Source of the DNA: Ostrinia nubilalis
Lineage: Eukaryota > Arthropoda > Insecta > Lepidoptera > Crambidae
Direction: 5' to 3'
DNA: 64,000 nucleotides
NCBI RefSeq assembly: GCF_963855985.1
Contig: NC_087092.1
Span: forward strand, 7,192,001-7,256,000
Below are positions 1-10,100 of this stretch, in pieces. The first letter of the stretch is position 1. Each line of letters opens with the position of its first letter. The notes below the pieces were generated by a model. That model had not been told where the DNA came from, searched no databases, and saw only the letters and a program-made list of their open reading frames with translations. The position numbers were made by a program, and so were the translations under genes.

Positions 1-744
1 AACTTATGTAACGTGGTAATTGATGGGATTGAAGTCGATCGTTAAGTTGTTGAGTGTTGTTTTGTGTTATGAATAGCAATGGGATGTTTGTTAACCATGG
101 TGGAAAATACGATTACCTATTTAACAAACTAATTTGGTTGCAATAAATGCAATTTTTTTACGATAAAAATATTCTCACCCATAGTCCTGAAAGCTACTGA
201 AAAATTTCGCTCACGGTTCGGTAATTTTATGAGAGAAAATTCAGGCTGCAACAAAACAGTAGATGTAACCGTAAGTACCCATGGGCTTAAATAATCATGG
301 AAAAAAGTTATCAAAAAGTTCAAGTGGCAAAGTCAGCCATGAAAATTTTGAATCGAGGTCTAAATAAATAGTCAAAGTCTATCGAGAAAATGAGTTTTCC
401 ATGATTTTGGGACACCTAACGAGTATGAGATAATTTATGTTAGTGTATCATGACAAGATTTGTTTATATGGGTTTTATAAATCTTCTCAAACAATTTTTA
501 TAAGTATCATTCATTGGGAAATCTGTCTGCAAACGATTGCGTTAGAAAACGCGCATTTTCTTATAGGTAATTTGTCCGTCTGTGCGGTGACGAGTTTGTC
601 GCGCCAGCGCCAAGTGAAGCCTTAGGTGGCAGTTATGTGTTATTACAGATTGATTTAACTAAGGTAAAGGCCGATTTCACCATTGAAGATAATCGCATTG
701 AGTTAAATCAACGTTTCAAATTAGTTTATGCATTAAAGTGATTT

Positions 745-789
745 TTAAAAGCCTACTTGCAAAAATAAAATGAGTTTTATGAGTTTTTA
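745..789 (+). repeat. Interspersed repeat fragment, shared with 40.8 kb
   Basis: The stretch beginning AAAAGCCTACTTGCAAAAAT is nearly identical to 40798-40838. Both end in an ATGA-TTTTATGAGTTT type tail. This looks like the 3' end of one interspersed family of the kind frequent in moth and butterfly genomes; the family attribution is from general knowledge, the match is seen directly. Confidence 0.6.
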
Positions 790-1639
790 AAGAAAGTTTT
801 GAGTGTATTTATTTATTTAAAACGTAAAGTATGTTATGCACAGGCGTACTTAATGTCATTTAGCATTCTCCTCTAGTAAACTTTAGGGCCAAAATGAGAA
901 TAGAGTAGGCGGTACAAAATTATTACTAAATTCTAAGAAACAGTCGACTTTCGGCATTTATTTAATGTAAGAGCATTGTTTGCATAGGTTAGGTATTTAA
1001 TTGATTAACATTAGTTAGCTTTTGAAGAAAGTTAAGAGTATGATTTTTTTAACTCGGCTTTAAATTAAACTCGGCTTTGTGCGAATGGTGAAATCGGCCC
1101 CTAGAGTCAAGTAACAGGTAAACGTCAATAGACTGAACAAAGGCAATTTGCGGTGTATGATCTATCTGGCGCATGTCTGGCCGGAGCCGGTTGTTACTGA
1201 CGCCATTATCACTTTAGTGTAGTTAATCACGCCGATCGATAATGTCAGATAATGATCTGAGACTCACAAGGCGTCAAGTGTGAGTTGCGAAACCGCAACC
1301 TAAGTTGGCAGCGTTGTTCGCCCGTCAGCAAGAGTGAGTTCGTATGTCATGTCCCGAGACGCTTTCGCGTTAGTAAATTAAATCATTGGATATTTTTGCA
1401 GTGTGTCATTTCGTTCTAAAATTATGCAAGGCTTGTAACATTTTTGTAACAAAGCCGCAGTGTTTAGCTTGATGCTCTGTCAACCTGTATCTATTTAGGT
1501 ACTCAGTGTGTACAGACAACAGACATATACATACTTATGCACTTTTTTTGTAAACATTCTTATGCTCAGATATTGTTTTGAGTATGCAAAATGTAAGTTT
1601 AGGAGATGCTTAATTATTTGAGAAGCCGTCAAATATTTA

Positions 1640-1795
1640 AATGGCGTTTCAGTGTTCGGCCGTTAGACACAGAAAACATGTTCAACACAAAAAGATATGT
1701 TTTTGCACCAACATGTTCATATCGTGCGAAGATCGAACCCGCGACCTTTGGCATAGTATGCGAATCACCAGGCTATGAATCCGTCAATAAGCTTC
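1640..1795 (-). repeat. tRNA-derived SINE head (minus strand)
   Basis: On the minus strand a box A-like TAGCCTGGTG (1775 to 1766) is followed about 25 bases later by a box B-like GGGTTCGATC (1740 to 1731), the spacing of an RNA polymerase III internal promoter. Sequence beyond the boxes does not fold as a full tRNA. A SINE head is likelier than a tRNA gene. The outer limits are approximate. Confidence 0.5.
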
Positions 1796-1921
1796 ACTAA
1801 GCTAATTTAAAATTTGCTAAGCTTTTTCAGCGATATTTAGATAAATAATACAATTTATCAAAATTAATTACGTACAGCCTGTTAGTATAGGAATCTAAAA
1901 CAAGCCTACATAATGGTCCCG

Positions 1922-1968
1922 ATCCCGAAGCAGTGATAGAGTGAAGTTATAATGGGAGAATAAGTGCC
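1922..1968 (+). repeat. Interspersed repeat fragment with TCCCGAAGCAGTG core
   Basis: The core TCCCGAAGCAGTGATAGAGT recurs at 40756-40775 as TCCCGAAGCAGTGGTAGGGT, followed in both by an AT-rich GGGA segment. At 40.8 kb the core is contiguous with the tail also seen at 745-789, so 745-789 and 1922-1968 are fragments of the same family. Confidence 0.55.
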
Positions 1969-2170
1969 GCATATAAGACTGCATGCAATCTACATGCAGA
2001 GAATGAACGATTTTATTTCGTATTTTTATAAATTTATACGTACTTAGACAAGTATTAATTACATTTTAAGGTTGGTGCCTAAATATCTACAAAAGTTTTA
2101 CATTTTCAAGTTTCCCAATAGAGAAGCTTCAATGGTCTTAAGGTGCATTTTCTTGTAGCTTTCATGTACG

Positions 2171-2502
2171 TGTGCCGCCTCTGTGGCCTAGTGGTTAGAT
2201 CACCTGCTTCAGACGCAGAGGTCCCGGGTTCGATTTTCAGTGGGGGCAGAATTTTCTGTTCGGTTCGGTTGGTGGTAGGGCTTGTTCCAAGTCCGCCTGG
2301 CTAGCTACCACCAATACCACCGTCTTTATAAGTCTGTCGCCATAACAACAATGTTAACAGCATTGTTGTGTTCCGGCAGTTAGAGCCAGTTCCTCTGTGG
2401 TTGAGGATTCCGGGTGAAGCTCGCTTCCACCTTCGGCCTGATCATCACTTACCATCAGGTGAGACACAGGCCAAGAGCTTCCTCGTTGTGAATAAAAAAA
2501 AA
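2171..2502 (+). repeat. tRNA-derived SINE, apparently full length
   Basis: A box A-like TGGCCTAGTGG at 2184-2194 and a box B-like GGTTCGATTTT at 2227-2237 mark a tRNA-related head. A unique body of about 250 bases follows and the element ends in an A-rich tail after AATAAA at about 2491. Its 3' part, including CCTGATCATCACTTACCATC, recurs at 34311-34382, which shows it is dispersed. No target-site duplication was obvious. Confidence 0.75.
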
Positions 2503-2539
2503 GTCAAAAAGTTAGTCCAACCCCATTAAAAAAACGGTT

Positions 2540-2580
2540 CAGGTTATAATTACGGTTAAAGTAAGGTGGTGCAAATTGCA
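2540..2580 (-). repeat. Relic of GGTGCAA MITE end
   Basis: The segment GTTAAAGTAAGGTGGTGCAA resembles the right end of the small inverted-repeat elements at 4118-4220 and 19127-19245. Only one end is recognisable, so this is a degraded or solo terminus. Confidence 0.35.
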
Positions 2581-3146
2581 TAAAATATTACTTTTTACCT
2601 TTAACTAATGTAAAGCATTTTTACTGAAAGTGATTTTCCTATGTGGAAAATACAGAAAATAGAGGGATAATAAAGAAAAGTCATCCGTTATACAATCATA
2701 AGTTTCGGGCTTTTGTCGACTTGACAAAAAGCATTGTTATTTCGGATGAATAAGTAGTATTATTATGGTTGGTTTGTACAAGGGCTTATCTGCTGATTTA
2801 TATGTTTTCTAAAGTACTTATCTACTAAGTAATCCGCGTTAGGCAAAGCGAATTCGCTCTTATGGAAAGAGTTTTACGTTCGTAAATCGTAGTCAGCATT
2901 ATTATGCATGCGTATTTTGATAAATTTACAAAGAAGCTGGCTATGATCAAACTAGGAACAGTAATACTCGTATATAAAGTGGGTTTTTTTACGCCTGCAG
3001 TGTGTCCCACCTGAGAATCGAACTCGTAATATCTGAGAGTCGAAAAGTTATTTTTCTAATCACAGGTGGTCACACACAGGGGCTTCTGGTGGCCTTTTCA
3101 ATTTTAATTATTTAATTTGTAGTAAGTACAAGTAGTATTTATTTGT

Positions 3147-3478
3147 TCGTTCGTTTCAGCCAAATGACGTCCACTGCTGGACAAAGGCCTCCCCCAAGGT
3201 TTTCCACAATGAACGGTCCTGCGCTGCCCGCATCCAGGCTCTTCCCGCGACCTTTACCAGATCGTCGGTCCACCTAGTAGGAGGCCTGCCCACGCTACGT
3301 CTTCCAGCCCGTGGTCGCCACTCGAGAACTTTCCTGCCCCAACGGCCATCGTCTCTACGAGCTATGTGCCCCGCCCACTGCCACTTGATTTTAGCAATTC
3401 TGCGAGCTATGTCGGTTACTTTGGTTCTCCTGCGGATCTCCTCATTTCTGATTCGATCACGCAGGGCAGGCACGCTAA
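3147..3478 (-). mobile_element. 5'-truncated RTE-like LINE, C-terminal end of reverse transcriptase ORF
   Basis: Minus-strand insertion of about 332 bp flanked by an 11-bp direct repeat TATTTATTTGT (3136-3146 and 3479-3489), as expected for target-primed insertion. It encodes about 105 residues (3473 to 3156) with motifs RDRIRNEEIRRRTKV, KWQWAGHIARR, GRPPTRWTDDL and LWKTLGEAFVQQW. These match the C-terminal part of the element at 36187-37046. The 3' tail on the element strand is an (ACGA)n-type run. The frame ends in a stop after the conserved end, so the fragment is still open. It can produce no working protein. Confidence 0.85.
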
Positions 3479-3489
3479 TATTTATTTGT

Positions 3490-4117
3490 AGTAAATACTT
3501 ATTCTGAATGAGAAAAATATTATTACGATTAGAAAATTTATAGCAAAATATTATTCTGGACTAGAGAAAACTTCTTATTTATTAAAAAAATAACACGCTT
3601 TGTCTTTCTAAAACGGATAATTTTCTTAAAATCTCTCACGCAATTCTTTCCAGATAAGATAAACAATGACGTAACATTCCATTGATATGATGATTGTAAT
3701 GTGATTCATGAATTTCATGATTATATCTTGAATTAATTGAATGTAATTGATAGTAAACGATAATAATATTATGGCATGTTAATAATATTGTGGCACGAAA
3801 TGTTTCTTTATGTAACCATTAAATTGATAATAAACTGAAATAACATGAAAATGATCATTATTTCGTCATTGCTGAAACGTCATACTTTTGCGCCATATTT
3901 TCTCGGAGTTTCACCACATTGTTGCGTTTTGGGTTACTGAAAACTTATGAATATGAGTCATTGGTCATAATAATAGGTATTTGTTATCTGGCACGTTTGA
4001 TAAGGCTGTCTATGTTCGATTCAGGCCAAGACAGGATGCGACAGGTTGTGGTGATAAGGTGACCTACTAAACGAAATTGGCAGTCAATACAGTGACAGCC
4101 CATTTTATTGCTACTAA
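3490..4117. other. Non-coding stretch, nothing recognised
   Basis: AT-rich sequence with no open frame of note, no clear repeat boundary and no RNA gene that I can recognise. Confidence 0.5.
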
Positions 4118-4220
4118 AAGGCTGAATTGCACCATCTTATTTTAACCGTAACTATAACATTAACCGGTGCTTTTTGTATGGAGTTTGACAGTTTAAAGTA
4201 AAATGGTGCAACTCAGTCTT
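4118..4220. repeat. Small inverted-repeat element (MITE), copy 1
   Basis: About 103 bp with imperfect terminal inverted repeats: AAGGCTGAATTGCACCATCT at the left and the complement ATGGTGCAACTCAGTCTT at the right. The interior (AACCGGTGCTTTTTGTATGG) is shared with the copy at 19127-19245. Two copies with the same ends and core show a dispersed non-autonomous DNA element. Its superfamily cannot be set from this. Confidence 0.75.
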
Positions 4221-5086
4221 AATATAAATTATTTTTTTAATCCCAAGGATTAATGGATACTAATTTATAGAAGATGCAAAAAGTGAAGTGATGGGTAGCA
4301 AAATTTGAAGTGACATTTATTAAAAATAATGTGGCATACGTCATGGATAGAATAAACAACAGGATAAAGCAAGACAAAAGGGGAAACAGGAATAATTAAC
4401 TCCGCAATAAGGTCACATGTCTATGACATAGAAAAATAAGTAATAAACAGTAACCAGAAGTTATTTTATAATTATATAAATTCCAGGAACATCGAGAATA
4501 TCTCCAAGTACATTACTATAGTAATACTAAATCTGATTATGGTGCAGCTTAATATTTTTGCACTTTAAGAATGTAAAAAAAGTTTTTTGAAAATTTTCAT
4601 GTAATGGTAAAGGAATAAATAAGGTCATCATTTACCTAATTTATATTTACAACTACTTAGCTTTTGCCCTCGACTTCGACCACGTAGAAGTCGAAAACGT
4701 TCTCATAAGATTTTTAAATGATTTTTAACCATTATTAAAAGTAAAGTTAGTACGAAAATGAAAAGCAATAATAAGTTAGGTGAAAGCTTAGTTTTCCTTG
4801 CTATCCACTTATTGCCATCAAAATAAAAAAAATATCAGATAGGGTCGAAAGCTAGAAAGCACCAGGTTCAAAGGTACAATAAGGCTTCAAGTTGTAAGTT
4901 AATTAGAAAGTCAGTTTAATAATCTTTTTCCTTGTTAGTATTTCAGTATCACAAAATTCAGGATGCCTTTGAAATCTGTGAAATGCTAAGGAAACCGCTT
5001 GCAGTTTCTATTTTGCTGGAACATCGGGAGTTGGCGTTGACAGCATCTAACCAATCTGTCACGCGGGGTCAAGTTATCGGGACTTA
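4221..5086. other. Non-coding stretch upstream of candidate first exon
   Basis: AT-rich, without a supported gene. The last part runs into the GC-rich segment at 5140-5330 and may include upstream regulatory DNA of the cv-2-like gene; no specific site could be named. Confidence 0.4.
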
Positions 5087-5139
5087 TTGGTGCTAAAATA
5101 CTATGTTGATAGGCTGGGGTTGGTGCGTGTGTGGTCTGT

Positions 5140-5458
5140 ATTGTTTACGAGCCGGTGCAGCGCTGCAGGTTGCGGCGCGCGGGAGGCTGCTCGACAGGTC
5201 AGGCGCACGCGCGGGGCAGGCCAGCGTCCCGCAGCAGTGCCTCGCCGCCACTCAGTGCACGCGCCGCTCCGACGCCGCGCGCCCATACCAGCGCTTCCGA
5301 GCGCGACACCGACAAGTTTCCCGAAAACTTTACCGCCTCACACACGCGAACTTAAGCTCACTCGCTGTGCTTACGCGAGCGAGCTTCTCCAACAGTGCAC
5401 AGTGAAGTTCATTATTTACCATTTACCCGCTCGGAGGGACGACAATTCGTATTTTAAG
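5140..5458 (+). promoter_or_regulatory. cv-2: Candidate promoter and non-coding first exon of the cv-2-like gene
   Basis: A CpG-rich island about 200 bp long stands out from AT-rich surroundings. It holds an arthropod-type initiator core TCAGT at about 5253 and ends in AAG/GTGAGT, a strong splice donor with the exon end at 5458. The next plausible acceptor in the same orientation that leads to coding sequence is at 26571 (TTCTCTTGTTCCAG). No ATG of the island's frames is needed, because the cv-2-like start codon lies in the second exon. The link between this exon and the downstream gene is inference; it could equally serve an unseen transcript. Overlapping open frames on both strands here are by-products of GC richness. 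Confidence 0.45.
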
Positions 5459-6761
5459 GTGAGTTTGATCACTATTTATCTGATACGACCGGTTTATTTT
5501 ACACATACGTTTCGATTTGAAAATATGTATTTTTTATGTCTATGTTATATTAGAAAGTTACTGGCATAGCAACGAAACAAGTTGAAACTACTCGTACACG
5601 TATAAGTGCGCGAGTAGGCACTCGAGTTGATGTAACCTCGTTATGTTGGGGCAAGTTAAATAATGTGCGATTTGACAAATATATTAACATACCTGTCCTT
5701 ATAGTCGTGTTAAAACACACCGTTAAATTAGCACGATCTTCCTTATTTATCTATAATTACGTGAAACCATTGAGTTTTTTGTAAAATAATCAAGCGACGT
5801 ACCAATACTAAGAAACGTACGCATACGTTAATGAATATTTAACTGTTCCAAGAATCTGCCTTGAGATTAATTGAAATTGTTAATTAATGCGGTCTTTGTC
5901 AACGCACTCCTTGCAGGTTGGAGGAAAGAACCTCGCGAGTACAAGTCAACATGCGCCAAAGCAATTGAATCTAATAATAACTTGCCAGTAAAAATATCTA
6001 CCCTTGTTAAAGTTATTATTTTTAAACTTAAGTAAGTAATAAGAATTTTAAAATAGGCAAAGGAATAAAAGTATTAAATGAGAATCTAGGTAATACCCTG
6101 CATATAAAATTTCAAAAAATTGCATCTTTTTTTTATTTTTAGCCCATTGTTATCGTTATGCCATCTTACACCATCGCACCAGAAGGCTCTATAAAATTAT
6201 TCGAGGAAGCTAAAATTATCATATTATTTGAGTTTATGTGTAACCTATGAACTAAAATATCAACAAGAAACTTTTGACGACCTTGACCAGTTTTACTGGT
6301 ATTTGACGTCTCAAATCCGATGCCGTTCGGTATCCACACTTTCCACATACTAATCTTTGAGAGTTTGCTTTATGGGGTTATAAACTTAAAGCTTCTTAAT
6401 TTTGAATATTTTAAACAAATATACAGAAAATTTTATAGTTTTATCATGTTTTAACATTTTAGTAATTTAAGTTCAAGGTATTTTCTGTATTTTTATAAGT
6501 TGACCATTTATAACTTTAGAAAGCCCGTAGTGAAGGTAATTTAAACCTATAAAAACAATGTTAAGTAATTTTTTACATAATTTTAGTAATGCTAAACATT
6601 TTTAGGATCAGAAAAACAATTTAACTGACACTCTTATCATTTAAACAGAGTTATATTTTATGTTCCCAAAATAGTTGATCTGTGAGGAAGTTAATTAAGT
6701 ATAATTAACAATATTTTATAAATATTTACTGTGCCACTAAAACAGCTAACAGCAAAAAATA
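5459..6761. other. Intron or intergenic DNA before the Gypsy insertion
   Basis: AT-rich sequence with no supported gene or repeat boundary. If the first-exon call is right this is the beginning of intron 1 of the cv-2-like gene. Confidence 0.4.
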
Positions 6762-6765
6762 AGTT

Positions 6766-7125
6766 TGACGGCGCATCGATTATTTTAGAGCGGGGTAGTC
6801 GTCCCGCTCTGACGCAACACCGAGCGCTGGCGCGCGCCCGCAGTCGAGCGCAGCCTTCATAGCGGTTATATCGATTTGCATCGCGCAACTACGCTACGTG
6901 TTCGGTGGAGTGTCTGTGATTTTCGATTAATTCTAATATCGGCAATGTAATAGAAGTAATATCTCGGTGATTATTAAAATAGCTTGGACTTAATGGTGAA
7001 AGTTCGTTTAATTTTCCTCGCCCGATTACCCACGCCAATCTACCCACTATTTGACACTATTGGCAATGGAGACCCACGATAATGATAGAGGTACTGATCC
7101 TTCACATCAGGGTGACGTGCCTTTA
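6766..7125 (+). repeat. 5' LTR of the Gypsy element
   Basis: This 360-bp direct repeat begins TGACGGCGCATCG and ends GTGACGTGCCTTTA. It matches 11917-12276 without a visible mismatch. The repeat contains the Gag start codon at 7066, so the first 20 codons of the polyprotein lie in the LTR. Confidence 0.95.
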
Positions 7126-10100
7126 TCAGAAGTGGGATGCGAAGGGCAAACATCTGAGGAAAATGTCCGTGGCCGAGAGACAACGACACCGAACTTTGTG
7201 CTTCATATGGAGACCTTGTTATCAAGATTATTGTCGACGCCGCAACCGGAACGTTCAACCAGTGCCAGTACCCAGCTGATCCAGTTCAACCCTGACGACA
7301 GTGAAGCGGATATAGAAGGTTGGTGCAGAGTGACCGAGATAATAATTGACAATAGAAAATTAGAAGGCGCAGAGCTATTGCTGGTACTTACACACGCTTT
7401 GAAGGGGCGAGCTGCTTCATGCTTAACAAAGCTACATGCTTCGCAGCTATCATGGCCTCAGATAAAAGAATTGCTGCTAGCCAAATTTGCGAAACCCATG
7501 TTGGCTCAAGACTACTTCGATGATATACTTCGATTTCAAGTTGGACCCAAGGAGACAGCGTGTGAAGCAGCTATGCGGCTCTGGAGTCTCATAGAACGCA
7601 TACCACGTACCGAAATGGCCGAAGACATACAGACTGGGTTTGTAGCCGCTGTACTAAGCCAGAAGGATCCCGCCATTCGAAGAGAGCTGCACTCGCACAA
7701 TGTATCAACGAGAGCCCAACTTTTTCGTATTCTTAATGGGATTTCACTGAAACGTCGACATGACATCAACGACATGACCCAAGATATCGAAACTAAGAGA
7801 GCTCGTTTTATGGAACCACGCTTTACCGGAACGTGTCACCGTTGTGGCGCTCAAGGACATAAGGCGCTAGACTGCCGTAGAAGACGTGATAATATACCGG
7901 CAGCGACCAAGACTTCGGACCTATCATCGAAGACACCGGAAACGTCGCGTTCACTCACCTGCTTCGTGTGTGGCCAACCAGGGCACCTCGCATCGACGTG
8001 TCCAGACAGAAGAGGAGGAGGAGGAGCGCCAGCGACAACCAAGGAGGTCCACGTCTGCGAGCGCAGAGCATCCAGGAGCACCTTAACTACATCATCTGGT
8101 GAGCCCGTCTCCTTTCTTTTTGATAGTGGTTCCGCTTGCTCGTTAGTGACTAGTAGCTTTGCTGAGAAGTTTCCGGGTACTTTGCATAACAATTTGGTTT
8201 GTCTAACCGGTATCGGTAAAGAGGATGTGAAATGTGTGTCACAGGTCTTTAGCCCCGTCACTATTCAAGGAATTACGGTACCTTTACTTTTCCATATTGT
8301 TCCCGATGGTAGTATAACAGAACCCGTTATTATAGGCAGAGATTTGCTAGAAAACGATGTCCGTGTACAAATCAATAGCGATAAAATAGAGTTTTCCTTG
8401 AGCAAGAAAGTTAACTTGACCGATAAATCTGACAGTTTTGACTTTTCCATGATAGACACCGATTTAGAGGGCGACGATAAAACCGCTCTCATCAACGTAT
8501 TAAAAAAATATAGTGACTTCTTTATCGATGGCATACCTACACGACGTGTGACGACTGGTACTTTGCGCATAGATCCCATTGACCCTAATAAAATTGTTCA
8601 GAGGCGCCCCTACAGATTAGCACCTACGGAAAAGGAAATTGTTAAGGACAAAATAGAATCTCTTTTAAAAGCAGGTGTCATCCGCGAGAGTAACTCCCCG
8701 TTCGCCAGCCCAATCCTCCTAGTAAAAAAAAAGGACGGAACGGACAGAATGTGCGTGGATTATAGAGAACTTAACGCAAACACGCGTCCAGAACACTTTC
8801 CCCTGCCCAGGATTGACGAACAAATAGATCGTCTTCATGGTGCTCATTATTTTTCTTCCCTGGACATGGCATCCGGGTACCACCAAATTTTAGTTGACAG
8901 CGATAGCGATAGCATAGCCCGAACAGCCTTCGTGACACCTGAAGGGCAGTATGAGTATCTGGCCATGCCCTTCGGGTTACGTAACTCAGCTTCTGTGTAT
9001 CAGCGGTGCATAAATAAGGCCCTAGGTCCCCTAAAAGATAAAGTAGCCTTAGCGTATATGGATGACGTGCTCTGCTATTCAAGTGACGTCACCCAGGGCC
9101 TAGAACGCCTTGACAAAACACTCTTAGCGTTATCGGAAGCTGGATTTTCTTTCAATATTAAGAAATGTAAATTTATGAAGGGTCAAATCGATTATCTTGG
9201 CTATGTTATAAAATCTGGTGAAGTAGCTCCAAACCCTAAGAAGATTCAAGCCTTGGCAAATGCACCGACCCCAAAGACGGCCACACAGGTTAGGCAATTT
9301 TTGGGCCTTGCCTCCTATTTTAGGCGGTTTGTACCAAACTATACTCGTGTTGTAGGACCTCTTTACCCGCTGACAAAATTAAAGGGTCCAATAAAATGGA
9401 CTGAAGCCCATGATGAGATCCATAAGAAAATTGTTAAAATACTGACGTCTGAGCCTGTGCTCACAATATTTGACCGCGATGCTCCTATCGAGCTCCACAC
9501 AGACGCGAGTTCAGAAGGATACGGGGCAATACTTATACAGCGTAAAGACAATGTACCTCATGTTGTGTCGTATTTCAGCCGTCGAACGACCGACACGGAA
9601 TCTAGGTATCATTCGTACGAACTAGAAACCCTGGCGGTCGTTCGAGCGGTAGAAAACTTCCGCCACTATTTATATGGACAGCATTTCACAGTCTTTACGG
9701 ACTGCAATTCTCTTAAAGCGTCCAAGTCCAAAACAGACCTTACCCCGCGTGTCCATCGTTGGTGGGCCTTTCTGCAGGCCTATGACTTTGACATAGTCCA
9801 CAAACAGGGTACCAGCATGGAACACGCAGACTTTTTGTCTAGAAATCTTCCTCAATCAGAATCTCCACCCGGACAGTCAGAATTAGATAAGACACATGAC
9901 ACGGTAAAGAAAATTAAAGATGTCCATTTCGTTGAGTTGCACCAAGGCTGGTTGGCAGTAGAGCAGAAACGTGATAGTGAAATCCAAGACCTGATTTCAA
10001 AGCATACTAATAGGGAACTCCCCGAAGCAGTAGCTCATACATATGACATTAGGCAGGGTATACTATACAGGAAAGTAGAACGCAACAAAAGCACTTTTTG

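Larger units (their letters stand above)
1..2170. other. Non-coding, repeat-bearing stretch
   Basis: No convincing coding region is present; the few open frames are about 60 codons, have no recognisable motif and are AT-rich chance frames. The stretch contains two short repeat relics and a SINE head on the minus strand, listed separately. It lies upstream of the candidate first exon of the cv-2-like gene, so it is intergenic or intronic to something outside the window. Confidence 0.6.

Noticed and set aside
3011..3023. tRNA gene suggested by minus-strand GAGTTCGATTCTC
   Set aside because: Surrounding sequence does not form acceptor, D and anticodon stems; no A box.
5087..5569. Overlapping open frames on both strands of a GC-rich block
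   Set aside because: No start codon, no domain, and all frames are open because stop codons are rare in CpG-rich DNA; interpreted as a non-coding exon or promoter instead.
7051..7065. Start of gag-pol at 7051
   Set aside because: The codon is TTG; the ATG at 7066 in the same frame has a better context.
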